DNA from: Bacillota bacterium
GTDB lineage: Bacteria; Bacillota; Clostridia; Acetivibrionales; JAEZXR01
Length of the DNA stretch: 64,000 nt
Direction: 5' to 3'
Assembly (NCBI GenBank): GCA_023419605.1
Contig: JAEZXR010000121.1
Location: 186,001-250,000, forward strand
Shown: positions 44,253 through 53,256 of the stretch, one piece after another
Position numbering within the stretch: the stretch's first letter is position 1
Layout: the number at the start of each line of letters is the position of its first letter
Translations under genes and position numbers: made by a program
The notes under the pieces: model-generated
What the model saw: the letters and a program-made list of their open reading frames with translations, nothing else
Told to the model about the DNA's origin: nothing
Database searches by the model: none

Positions 44253-47200
44253 CTAAAAATCGTCGTCAAACTTTTCGTTAAACTCATCCAGTATTGTTCG
44301 TACCTCATGGACAGACATCAAGCCAATATCGGATATTACGATATTGGGCCTATGGATCACCTGTTCTAAAATATTTATAAAACTGTTTGCGAAACGTTCC
44401 ATCGTTTCTCTTTTAAACAGCCGCGTGCAGTAGACAAGTGAAAAATACATGATATTTTCCAGTTCATGAGCTTCCAGTAGTATATCCTGTTTTGAAGTCA
44501 TATCCTCATGCTTAACAGGAATAAATTTCAATTCATTTCCTATCCCCATTTCCCTAAATAATATCTTATGCATTTGAAAGGATACATCGAACAGAGGCGC
44601 TCTATTGGGTTTACTATCTATTTTTAATTTTTCCACCAGCCTATCAAAGGGATAATCTTGATTTTCATAGGCTTTTACGAGGCTATCCTTCACCTCTTCA
44701 AGGAACTGTAAAAAGGTTTTGCCTTGTATCGGGTGGCTCCTCAGTGGAAGCACATTCACAAACATACCCATGGTATTTTCCAAAGACGAATGGGACCTTC
44801 CATATACGGGTACTCCTACTACCAAATCCTCCTGCCCGGAATGTTTTGACAGTAATATAATAAATGCAGCCATCAGCAGCCAATACTCAGTAGTATCGGT
44901 TTTCCGCGCAAGATTTTTTATATTTTGTGTCAGCTCCGGTCCAAGGGTGAAGTCTATCTTCTCCCCTTCAAAACTATAGGTTGAAGGCCTCGGGTAATCC
45001 AGCGGCAGTTCAAGTACCGGAATTTCTCCGCATAACATATCCAGCCAGTAATTTTCCTGTCTGCTGAAAGCACCCTCCTCATATAATCTGTTCTGCCATT
45101 CCGAAAAATCCTTGTATTGCACCGTTGGCTCCTGAAGTACCTTGCCCTCATATAAAGCAGCCAACTCCCTCATAATTATTTCCATTGAAATTTCATCAGA
45201 TATAATATGGTGTATGTCAAATAAAAGGAAATGTTTATTCTCCATTAGCTTTACCAGCTTCACCCTAAAAAGAGGCGGGCTGCTCAGTTCATAGGGTTTG
45301 ATGAATTCCTTTTCCATATTTGTGCAGTTTTCATCGCATTCAAAATAATCCACTTTGAACTCTACTTCTGCGTTTATCTTCTGCATAATCTTTCCACCCA
45401 CAACATGAAAAGATGTCCGCAGGGCTTCATGTCTCTGCATCAACTGCTTAAATGCCTCTTCAAAGCGTTTTCTGTCCAGGTTGCCTTCAACGGACATAAC
45501 ATAGGATATATTCCAGCTTGTTTCATCTTTTTGGTATTGCCTTATAAGAAAAAGTCTTTTTTGAGAAGAAGAAGCTTCATAGAATTCTTTTGAAGCAGCC
45601 TTGGGTATATAAGTATGGCCTTCTCCAAGACGATTTCCTTTACTATAATTGCTATCCAAATGCTCTGCAAATTTTTTCAAGCTGGGATTTTTCAATAGAT
45701 CTGTAATAACTACTTCGAGGGCCAGCTTTTGTTTTATTGTATTGACAATCTTTAAGGCGATGATGGAATCACCGCCGATCTCATAAAAGTTGTCGTTGAT
45801 GTCCAATTCCCTGTATCCCAATATATTCCCGAATACTTCTGCCACTTTCTTTTCTGTCTCCGTATAGCTATCGTCTTTACTTCCTTTCAGCCTGACACAG
45901 ACTGTTTTCACAGCATTGGCATCCGCTTCGTCGGGCTTCTGCTTTTCATTTTTTTCCCTGATTTTCGAAGCTAATTCCTCCGACAATTTAAAAGGCAGTA
46001 TGTCTTCCATCTTGAAAAGCTGGCTGCCGTAGTTCAGCCTGCCCACGATTGTATAAGCGTCTCCCTTGTCAATTACTTCTTCAAAGGCATTTACTATTTC
46101 TGAAGCAGTCAATGTCTCAAACATGTGCCTGCTTCTGTCAAATTCCTCATTCATCAACTGTATCGTCTTTTCCCATGGTGCCCAGCTTATTGTTATTGTT
46201 CTTTTACCTAACCGGTTTCTATAAGCGGCAAAGGCATCCAAAAAGGCATTTGCCGCTATATAGCTTCCTGATCCTACCCCTCCGGTAATGGTTATGGGTG
46301 ATGAAAAAAGTATAAAGAAATCAAGCGAATCCTTACAGGACAACTTTTCCAGATTCCATGTACCTTTTATTTTGGACGATACAACCTCCTGGAAAGCACT
46401 TATGTCCTCATCCTTGCATCGCCTGCCTTTTTTCCCTATACCGACCCCTGCACTTTGTATAATTCCATTTATTTTCCCATACTTGCTTCTGAGACCCTTC
46501 AATACTGCTTCCAATTCCTGCTCTACGGTAATATCGGCACAGCAGCATTCCACACAGGCTCCATATCCCTCGATTTCCAGAATGGACTCTATTTTAGCCG
46601 CTGTTCCTCCTCCTTCACCTGCTTTCAGTATGCTTTCCCATTTGTCTCTCGCCGGCAATGGAGTTCGGTTGATTAAGGCCAGATTCACGTTCCCCCTGGC
46701 TGCCAGACATTTGGCAATTTCAAGTCCTATTCCTCCCCTGCCTCCTGCAATTACGTATATTCCCTCCATTTTTATTTCAGTGGGCCTTTCAATTACATCG
46801 GGCATATGGAAATCACTGATTTCCGGCGAATATCTTATACCCTTCCTGTAGGCGGTATTATATCCATGGTAATCGGCTTCCAGCTCTTCAATGATTTGTA
46901 CGAGCTCTGTATCATCATCAAAATCCAGGCATCTGCATTTCAGGTTAAAATTTTCTGCATTGATGGCTTTACCTAATCCAAACAGGGCGCTGTTTTCCGG
47001 ATAAACATCTATTTCACTGCCGTCTACCCTGTCAGCATACATGGATATAAGTACAATATCCATATCCTTCCTGTCATGCCTGTCTAATGCCTTTGAAAGG
47101 AAAAGCAGGCTGTAGGCTCCCCTGCCCAATCTGTCTTCAAAACCCTCTGCGGTACACTGCTTGTCTGTCCTCTGTGCAGAGAACATATGCACAATCTGCG

Positions 47201-49385
47201 TTATCCCCCTGTATTTTGTTTCGGAAATCAGCGTATCGTAGTCCTCTTCGCTGCATCCTACAATAAATGAATCTTCATGGATACGACAGTATTTTTCTCC
47301 CTGCATAACTTCTATAACTTTTTTCCCCTTACCTCTGAGCTGCGCAGTTACTCTCCCCGCCACTCCCCGTGCATCGCCGAATACCATGATTTCATTGTTT
47401 GCAGTATTGGGAAGTGCTTTCTGCAAGTTGCGCCTTTTCCATACCTGCCTGTAGTATAGGTCTTCGCTGCGTGGAGTCTCTATCCAGCATCGGTTCGACT
47501 CAAAGGGGTATGTGGGTATGCTTACCCTTCTCCTGTTTTCCCCTTTATAAAGCATCTCCCAATTCACATCGGCACCTTTTACATACAAGCAGCCTAATTC
47601 ATATAAGCTATCAATATTCTGTTTGCCCGAAGCCAAAAATTCATTGATTTTGCCCTCAGACTTTTTAGTGATTTCCCTTTTGTATTCCGGGGTTATTTCT
47701 TCCTTATAAGCTACTGCCTTATTGGGTGTTGCATCTTTATGGACTCCATAGAATATTTGTCTGTTGTCCGTTATTTCAATACCCTCATCGGTAAGCTTCA
47801 AAAGTATGCCTGTTAATTCATCCGCTTGCTTAAATGCAATCGCCAGCCTGTGATTGTAGTGCCCCCTACCCGTATTGGCAGTATAGCAAACATTGCCTGT
47901 ACCCAGGCTTTTATAATCAAGGCAGCTATATTTTTTAACCAGCTTTTTCAGTCCTGTCTTTGTTTTTGCAGAAAGCAGTAGCAAGTCATGACTTTCCTCA
48001 CTATGATCCGCCCATATTTTCGGTGCTTCCTCCAGAACCACATGGCAATTGGTTCCACTGAAGCCGAAAGAACTTACTCCACATCTGCGAACATTACAAT
48101 CAATTTCCCAGTCCACCAGTGATGTATTTACATATACCGGAGATTTATAGAAAGGTATTTTCCTGTTGGGCCTCTCAAAATGTACTGTTGGAGGCAGCTT
48201 GCCATACTTGAGGGCCAGCACCGCCTTCAACAGTCCGGCGATTCCCGCCGAAGCATCCAAATGCCCTATATTGGACTTTATTGATCCAACCGCACAAAAC
48301 TGCCTTCTGTCAGTAAGCTTGCGGAAAGCTCTCTGTATGCCATCTATTTCAATCGGATCTCCGATCTCCGTGCCGGTTCCGTGCGCTTCAATATAGGTTA
48401 TTGTTACCGGGTCAATACCGGCTTCCTTCCATGCTCTGGTTATAACATCCTCATGAGCCGCCGGATTTGGAGCTGATATACCCATGGAAGCGCCATCCTG
48501 GTTATATGCGCTACCCTTTATGACGGCATATATATGATCTCTATCCTTTATGGCTTGATTCAGAGACTTCAGCAATACTACACCAATACCTTCCCCGCCG
48601 CCCATCCCATCGGAGCTATTATCGAAGGTTCTTGTTCTGCCATCTGAGGATTCTATACCCAGCTTTGTCTGGACTACCGGAAAAATGTTTAGTCTTACTC
48701 CTCCGGCTATAGCCATGGAGCACTCCCCGTTTTTTATGGTCTGACAGGCCAGATGCACTGCAACCAAAGAGGAAGAGCAGGCTGTATTCACAAGCAGGCT
48801 CGGCCCTTTCAGGTCAAGCAGATAGGAAACTCTTCCCGGTATTACTGCCGGAAGATTTCCTGCGACGGAGATCGACAGCATGTCAGGAGCCATATCAGAT
48901 ATTAGCTTCTTGTATTCAGCCTCATTTGAGTAGCCAACAAAGACACCTGTCCTACTGCCTCGTATTTTACCGTCCCCATACCCTGCATCCTCAATAGCCT
49001 GCCAGACAGTTTCAAGAAAAAGCCTCTGTCCCGGGTCCATTAATTCCGCTTCTTTCGGTGACAGGTTGAAAAATCTGTAATCGAACCGATCTATATGATC
49101 CAAATAAGCTGCTTTTGGAAATTCAATACCGCATCGGCCATCCCCCATAGCCCTATAATAGTTTTCCATATCTCGCTGTCTGTCCCAAGGTACTTTATCC
49201 GTACAGTCTCTCCCACTGCTCAGTATATCCCATAATTCCTCAACGGTATTTGCCCTCGGAAATTTTAGGCCTACACCTATAATTGCAACATCTTTATGAG
49301 AAAAACCCACCATATTATATTCATTTTCTATTGGATCATCCATCTCCAAGTCAATCAAATTCATTATACTGTTATCCACTTCCAT
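44253..49385 (-). CDS. Hybrid PKS-NRPS megasynthase: KS - KR - carrier - C (no AT, no A)
   Basis: 1710 residues. Ketosynthase 31-455 with Cys203 (NTACSSS), His335 (EAHGTGT) and His375 (SNIGHLD). A structural ketoreductase half spans about 645-870; the catalytic KR half has GGRGGIG at 881-887, Ser1028/1029 and Tyr1042 in SYIAANAF. The carrier has Ser1207 in GGDSI. The condensation domain 1265-1700 has HHIISDE at 1392-1398, with Glu in place of the usual Gly. There is no AT, so the trans-AT at 11223 should load malonate; there is no adenylation domain after C, so it must meet an aminoacyl carrier in trans (38497 or 4213). GAGGTGAT precedes the ATG. Confidence 0.95.
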   Translation of the reverse strand: MEVDNSIMNLIDLEMDDPIENEYNMVGFSHKDVAIIGVGLKFPRANTVEELWDILSSGRDCTDKVPWDRQRDMENYYRAMGDGRCGIEFPKAAYLDHIDRFDYRFFNLSPKEAELMDPGQRLFLETVWQAIEDAGYGDGKIRGSRTGVFVGYSNEAEYKKLISDMAPDMLSISVAGNLPAVIPGRVSYLLDLKGPSLLVNTACSSSLVAVHLACQTIKNGECSMAIAGGVRLNIFPVVQTKLGIESSDGRTRTFDNSSDGMGGGEGIGVVLLKSLNQAIKDRDHIYAVIKGSAYNQDGASMGISAPNPAAHEDVITRAWKEAGIDPVTITYIEAHGTGTEIGDPIEIDGIQRAFRKLTDRRQFCAVGSIKSNIGHLDASAGIAGLLKAVLALKYGKLPPTVHFERPNRKIPFYKSPVYVNTSLVDWEIDCNVRRCGVSSFGFSGTNCHVVLEEAPKIWADHSEESHDLLLLSAKTKTGLKKLVKKYSCLDYKSLGTGNVCYTANTGRGHYNHRLAIAFKQADELTGILLKLTDEGIEITDNRQIFYGVHKDATPNKAVAYKEEITPEYKREITKKSEGKINEFLASGKQNIDSLYELGCLYVKGADVNWEMLYKGENRRRVSIPTYPFESNRCWIETPRSEDLYYRQVWKRRNLQKALPNTANNEIMVFGDARGVAGRVTAQLRGKGKKVIEVMQGEKYCRIHEDSFIVGCSEEDYDTLISETKYRGITQIVHMFSAQRTDKQCTAEGFEDRLGRGAYSLLFLSKALDRHDRKDMDIVLISMYADRVDGSEIDVYPENSALFGLGKAINAENFNLKCRCLDFDDDTELVQIIEELEADYHGYNTAYRKGIRYSPEISDFHMPDVIERPTEIKMEGIYVIAGGRGGIGLEIAKCLAARGNVNLALINRTPLPARDKWESILKAGEGGGTAAKIESILEIEGYGACVECCCADITVEQELEAVLKGLRSKYGKINGIIQSAGVGIGKKGRRCKDEDISAFQEVVSSKIKGTWNLEKLSCKDSLDFFILFSSPITITGGVGSGSYIAANAFLDAFAAYRNRLGKRTITISWAPWEKTIQLMNEEFDRSRHMFETLTASEIVNAFEEVIDKGDAYTIVGRLNYGSQLFKMEDILPFKLSEELASKIREKNEKQKPDEADANAVKTVCVRLKGSKDDSYTETEKKVAEVFGNILGYRELDINDNFYEIGGDSIIALKIVNTIKQKLALEVVITDLLKNPSLKKFAEHLDSNYSKGNRLGEGHTYIPKAASKEFYEASSSQKRLFLIRQYQKDETSWNISYVMSVEGNLDRKRFEEAFKQLMQRHEALRTSFHVVGGKIMQKINAEVEFKVDYFECDENCTNMEKEFIKPYELSSPPLFRVKLVKLMENKHFLLFDIHHIISDEISMEIIMRELAALYEGKVLQEPTVQYKDFSEWQNRLYEEGAFSRQENYWLDMLCGEIPVLELPLDYPRPSTYSFEGEKIDFTLGPELTQNIKNLARKTDTTEYWLLMAAFIILLSKHSGQEDLVVGVPVYGRSHSSLENTMGMFVNVLPLRSHPIQGKTFLQFLEEVKDSLVKAYENQDYPFDRLVEKLKIDSKPNRAPLFDVSFQMHKILFREMGIGNELKFIPVKHEDMTSKQDILLEAHELENIMYFSLVYCTRLFKRETMERFANSFINILEQVIHRPNIVISDIGLMSVHEVRTILDEFNEKFDDDF

Positions 49386-49432
49386 ATCACCTCGAAAGCT
49401 GCATTTACCTGTAGAAGAAATTTCATGATCGG

Positions 49433-50179
49433 CTACTTCGGTTCACAGGTCAGTCTTACTATGATTTCGCGAATCAGTTTTGCCATGTGCCCGCATAGGA
49501 TGTCCATATACCTTAGAACACTTATATAGGAACGTTCATCTGCATGATCGCTCATTATCTTAACCGCTACGCACGGAATTCCCATTATATAACAGCTCTG
49601 CGCCGTTCCAGCAGTTTCCATGTCTACACATAAAGCCTTATATGTATTGTACAGGTTTCTTGATATTTCCGTCTTATGTACCGGCACATCTCCTGAAATG
49701 ACTTTTCCCACCTCAATCATTGGGTATTCTCTACCATTTCTTTTCAATCTTGGCGGCAACTCATACATACTTGAATTTAGAATATTCTTTATGTTTGATA
49801 CGATAAAGCCATCTGTAGAGAAAACCTTTTGCATGCACAAATACCCATCGACGTGCTTCTTGTCCAGACTTTCATCACGGAAGCAGTCGTGATAGCATAT
49901 ATCGCTGCTGATGACTACATCTCCTACGGACAAATCCGGATTGATTATGCCTGCCAAACCTGTGGATATAACCAACTCTACTTTATAAATATCATATATA
50001 AGGTTTGCAGCCAATGCAGCACAGACTTTACCTACTCCAGTTTGGACAACAACTGTTTTTTTGCCTTCTGCATCACCGGTACATATTTTACAGTTGCGAA
50101 TGTCCTTTTCCTCGACATTCTCCAACATACCCTTTATTGCTTCATATTCCTGCGGCAAAGCACATAAAATTCCTATCAT
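49433..50179 (-). CDS. mtnN: 5'-methylthioadenosine/S-adenosylhomocysteine nucleosidase
   Basis: 248 residues. MTAN motifs are visible: the N-terminal PQEYEAI acid region, VVVQTGVGKVCAALAA, STGLAGIINPDLSVGDVV, VDMETAGTAQ and the catalytic Asp in IMSDHADERS. The enzyme cleaves adenine from SAH, MTA and 5'-deoxyadenosine. Cobalamin-dependent radical SAM methylases release both SAH and 5'-deoxyadenosine, which inhibit such enzymes, so a dedicated nucleosidase in an operon with ten radical SAM genes makes biochemical sense. It lies between the ACP and the megasynthase genes. GGAG precedes the ATG. Confidence 0.93.
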   Translation of the reverse strand: MIGILCALPQEYEAIKGMLENVEEKDIRNCKICTGDAEGKKTVVVQTGVGKVCAALAANLIYDIYKVELVISTGLAGIINPDLSVGDVVISSDICYHDCFRDESLDKKHVDGYLCMQKVFSTDGFIVSNIKNILNSSMYELPPRLKRNGREYPMIEVGKVISGDVPVHKTEISRNLYNTYKALCVDMETAGTAQSCYIMGIPCVAVKIMSDHADERSYISVLRYMDILCGHMAKLIREIIVRLTCEPK

Positions 50180-50245
50180 ATAACCACTCCATAATCCCAG
50201 CAGTATAAACCCAAAGACTTCCTTTTTTGTGCTGCTGATCTATGT

Positions 50246-50503
50246 TTACTCTGTTCTGATCATTATATAATCCATCAACTCATGCATGGTCTTGAATCTG
50301 TCTACCTGCAAGTCATCATCATAAAACTCAAATCCGAATTCTGTCTCTATTCCGACGATTATTTTAATGAAATCTACCGAATTGATTGAAAATTTGCTGA
50401 AATCATCATCTATACTTACTACTTTTTCGCTATCGCTTATGTTTGAATACTGTGCAAAGATTTCTCTTACCTTTTGTTCTGTCATTTCAAACCTACTACT
50501 CAT
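50246..50503 (-). CDS. Second free-standing acyl carrier protein
   Basis: 85 residues with a carrier fold. The probable phosphopantetheine Ser lies in FSINSVDFIKII, where the usual Asp before Ser is Asn. The C-terminal part (FGFEFYDDDLQVDRFKTM) fits helix 3 and 4 of carrier proteins. It is distinct from the ACP at 35933 and may carry a starter unit or serve the BtrH-like acyltransferase, since BtrH takes its acyl group from a dedicated ACP. GAGGTGA precedes the ATG. Its partner enzyme is not certain. Confidence 0.87.
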   Translation of the reverse strand: MSSRFEMTEQKVREIFAQYSNISDSEKVVSIDDDFSKFSINSVDFIKIIVGIETEFGFEFYDDDLQVDRFKTMHELMDYIMIRTE

Positions 50504-50574
50504 TCTTTGTTCACCTCATCAATTTTTTATTTTTCTGTGCGCACTTACTCATTTATGGGTCTAAATGATTCTGA

Positions 50575-53178
50575 CTATGGTGTTGTGAGCTTCTCCCCCC
50601 ATTCATTGATAATATAATAATTTCTGCCATTATATAAAACGGCTTCACCGCTCAAATAGGGGTGCATACCGTTTAAAAATGTTGGTATTATCATTTTCCT
50701 CGTAAAAAAACACTTTTTAAGCAATTTATAATTATTAGTGTAAATAAGCAACACTTTCTTCCATTTGTTAAAAGGGTTGGGAAATATAAGCATGCTCACG
50801 TAGTCCCCGGTATAGCCCTCATCCATGTATTTATACCCTGTCTCCTCCAATTCAATGGGGATATGCCCTTTTAATCTTTCCATCAGAGGCGTACACTTGT
50901 TGGCTGAAACAACGATTATACTACTTTTCTCCATATCCTCTGCCCCCAGGCTATTTTCCGGAATAATCGGATAATCCACGAAAATATTCGGGTTCCAACC
51001 TTGATTAACAGGATGGGCAAGTTTCTCTGCCAATTCCTCTACGACTGTTTTTTCTTCTTCGGAATCATAGGTAGACGGTATAACGATTCTAAGGCTGTCC
51101 AAATATATGTCCAGGATTCCCAAACCTTTACTGCTGTTTACCATGCCTGGCGGCAGTACTTCTTCGGCAGGAATAAAGTCTTCTCCGGCTTTCCTGAAGG
51201 ATATCTCCCTACCGGCAATATTTTCAAAAGTGTATGCATTCCGATCGTTTATGCTAACTGATATCTTACTTTCCATATCATCAGGCACCGTAATGGTCAC
51301 TCCTGTGACATTGGAAAGTGTAAGATCAATGCAGGACGCATCCCGGACTTCTCCCTCCACTTGTCCGTACTTTTTCCCCTGCTCTATTCCGTTTATTATT
51401 ATCCAGTAACCCTTGTTATGCCGGATTCTTTCCGTTCTGTAGCAGACTTTTCTCGGATACTTGTTTCTTTTATACTGAAGCAGCCAATCAGCCACATATT
51501 TACTGTAGCTGGACCAGTACACCGTATTATCATCTGCTTCCTTTTGGATTATACCCTTGTAGCATGCCAGGCTCTTTTCCTTCAGTATATCCTCAGGCTG
51601 CTTATACCCCTTTTCATACTGGAAGTCTTTGTCACCGCAAATATTGAGTATATTCATATTAGTAAGGTTTATAACATTTCCAAGAATCGGTACACCCGAT
51701 ATGGCTACGATTCCGGCAAACAGGTGTGGATAGGATTGGGCCAGTGTCCATGCAGCATAGGCTCCATTTGTATATCCCATTATATAGATCCGGTCTTCGT
51801 CCACACTGTAATTTTTCATTACGATACCTAGTCCCTCGAAAAAGGATGCTTCACCGATATAGCTTCCCATTGTATAACCCCTGAGGGTTATGTCCACCAT
51901 AATAGCCGACCGCTCCTCATAAGCCTCATAAAAATATTTACTATACCAGGAGTATCGTCCGGTATGCAGGTAGATTATGACAGGATGCTTTACCTCTTCT
52001 GAATAATTTTCAGGCAGGGCTATATTATATACCTCCCGTGTTTGGTCCAGGTCCGACATATAATATACAGCAGCATATTTCTTATGGAATAGATAGTTTC
52101 GGAAATGCCTTCCCCGGCGAAAATACCCAAACAACTCCTTAATCTCCCAATAGGTTTCCCTGAAAGCTAAGGCATTTGCAATCTCCAGCTTCTTCAAACG
52201 CTCTTCCGTATTGATCCTATCGCCCTCTTCCAGGGTACATACTGCTTCTATTAACTTATATTCATTCCTCAAGCTGCTGATAATGCCTTCAGTATCTGCG
52301 GCTTTAATACAGCTCACCACTTTTTCATAGCCCTTATCCGATTGGAAGAAAGCTTCAAAACACACTATTTCATGATTATCGTATTTCTCTCTTATAGGCT
52401 GCAAATTATATTTTATTCTCGTACCCATTTTAGCACCGAATTCATCCAAAAGGGTTCCATCCATGGCTTTTACAGCCACAGTCATTTCCTTGTCCTTCTT
52501 CACGGATGTAAAATCCCGCGGGATTATAATAAACTCGTAAAAACGGCGATCTTGATTATTCCAATTCTCATGTAAAACAACAGCCTTATTGCGTTCTACA
52601 TATTCCAGATAATCCTGTAGCAAAACCCCCTCAATACCGTCGGTGTCGTCTTCGTATTCATTTATCCTTATTGAAAAGGACACTGGAGGCCTTGTATATT
52701 TGGAAAGCTCCGCAACGATTAAGTTATTACCTTTCCTCAAGTTATAGAGTATTATATAATTATCGTTTTTGTTCAGATGACTATTCATGACCAGCTCACC
52801 ATTAATCCATGCCTTTAACCGGCATAAGCAGCCAAACCTGATTATAGCCTTTTTGTCCTCCTGGCAAAAAACATTGGCTAGAAGCAGCATCTTTTCATGC
52901 TCAAGCTTGAATTCGGCAAAGTCTATTGCAGCAAAACCTTCATATCTTTTACCAAACAAAAAGGACCGGTATGTTCTCCCGTCCTTGAGCGCTATCATTG
53001 ACGCCTCGTCAATTACTGCATTTTCATCCATAAAAATATTTGAAAACGCCGTATTCAAATGGTCGTTTTCTGCCGGATTCTCTATGGGTCCTATGCATAA
53101 ACACCTTCCTACTCTTATAGGACCGCCGTCCAATTCAATAGTAACTTTATCAAGGCAGTTCTCCGATATTTCTATCAT
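50575..53178 (-). CDS. Large alpha/beta-hydrolase-like protein with Thr at the nucleophile position
   Basis: 867 residues. The first 360 residues form a poorly recognised region with beta-sandwich-like patterns (FGCLCRLKAWINGEL, then LRKGNNLIVAELSKYTRPP, as in carbohydrate-binding jelly rolls). Residues 385-600 resemble a PHB-depolymerase/esterase-type hydrolase: YNIALPENY, HPVIIYLHTG, VDEDRIYIMGY, then a nucleophile elbow G-Y-T-N-G at 468-472, where Thr470 (codon ACA) replaces the expected Ser. Residues 620-867 are unassigned. No signal peptide is seen. It may be an inactive scaffold, a Thr-dependent hydrolase or a transacylase. A good GGGGAGGTG site supports the start. Confidence 0.7.
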   Translation of the reverse strand: MIEISENCLDKVTIELDGGPIRVGRCLCIGPIENPAENDHLNTAFSNIFMDENAVIDEASMIALKDGRTYRSFLFGKRYEGFAAIDFAEFKLEHEKMLLLANVFCQEDKKAIIRFGCLCRLKAWINGELVMNSHLNKNDNYIILYNLRKGNNLIVAELSKYTRPPVSFSIRINEYEDDTDGIEGVLLQDYLEYVERNKAVVLHENWNNQDRRFYEFIIIPRDFTSVKKDKEMTVAVKAMDGTLLDEFGAKMGTRIKYNLQPIREKYDNHEIVCFEAFFQSDKGYEKVVSCIKAADTEGIISSLRNEYKLIEAVCTLEEGDRINTEERLKKLEIANALAFRETYWEIKELFGYFRRGRHFRNYLFHKKYAAVYYMSDLDQTREVYNIALPENYSEEVKHPVIIYLHTGRYSWYSKYFYEAYEERSAIMVDITLRGYTMGSYIGEASFFEGLGIVMKNYSVDEDRIYIMGYTNGAYAAWTLAQSYPHLFAGIVAISGVPILGNVINLTNMNILNICGDKDFQYEKGYKQPEDILKEKSLACYKGIIQKEADDNTVYWSSYSKYVADWLLQYKRNKYPRKVCYRTERIRHNKGYWIIINGIEQGKKYGQVEGEVRDASCIDLTLSNVTGVTITVPDDMESKISVSINDRNAYTFENIAGREISFRKAGEDFIPAEEVLPPGMVNSSKGLGILDIYLDSLRIVIPSTYDSEEEKTVVEELAEKLAHPVNQGWNPNIFVDYPIIPENSLGAEDMEKSSIIVVSANKCTPLMERLKGHIPIELEETGYKYMDEGYTGDYVSMLIFPNPFNKWKKVLLIYTNNYKLLKKCFFTRKMIIPTFLNGMHPYLSGEAVLYNGRNYYIINEWGEKLTTP

Positions 53179-53256
53179 TTTACTCGCACCTCCCCAGAAA
53201 CGATTGCCCTTCTTGGAGTCTTTTTTCCTGCTGCCTTATCTAATAGATGAAAAAAA

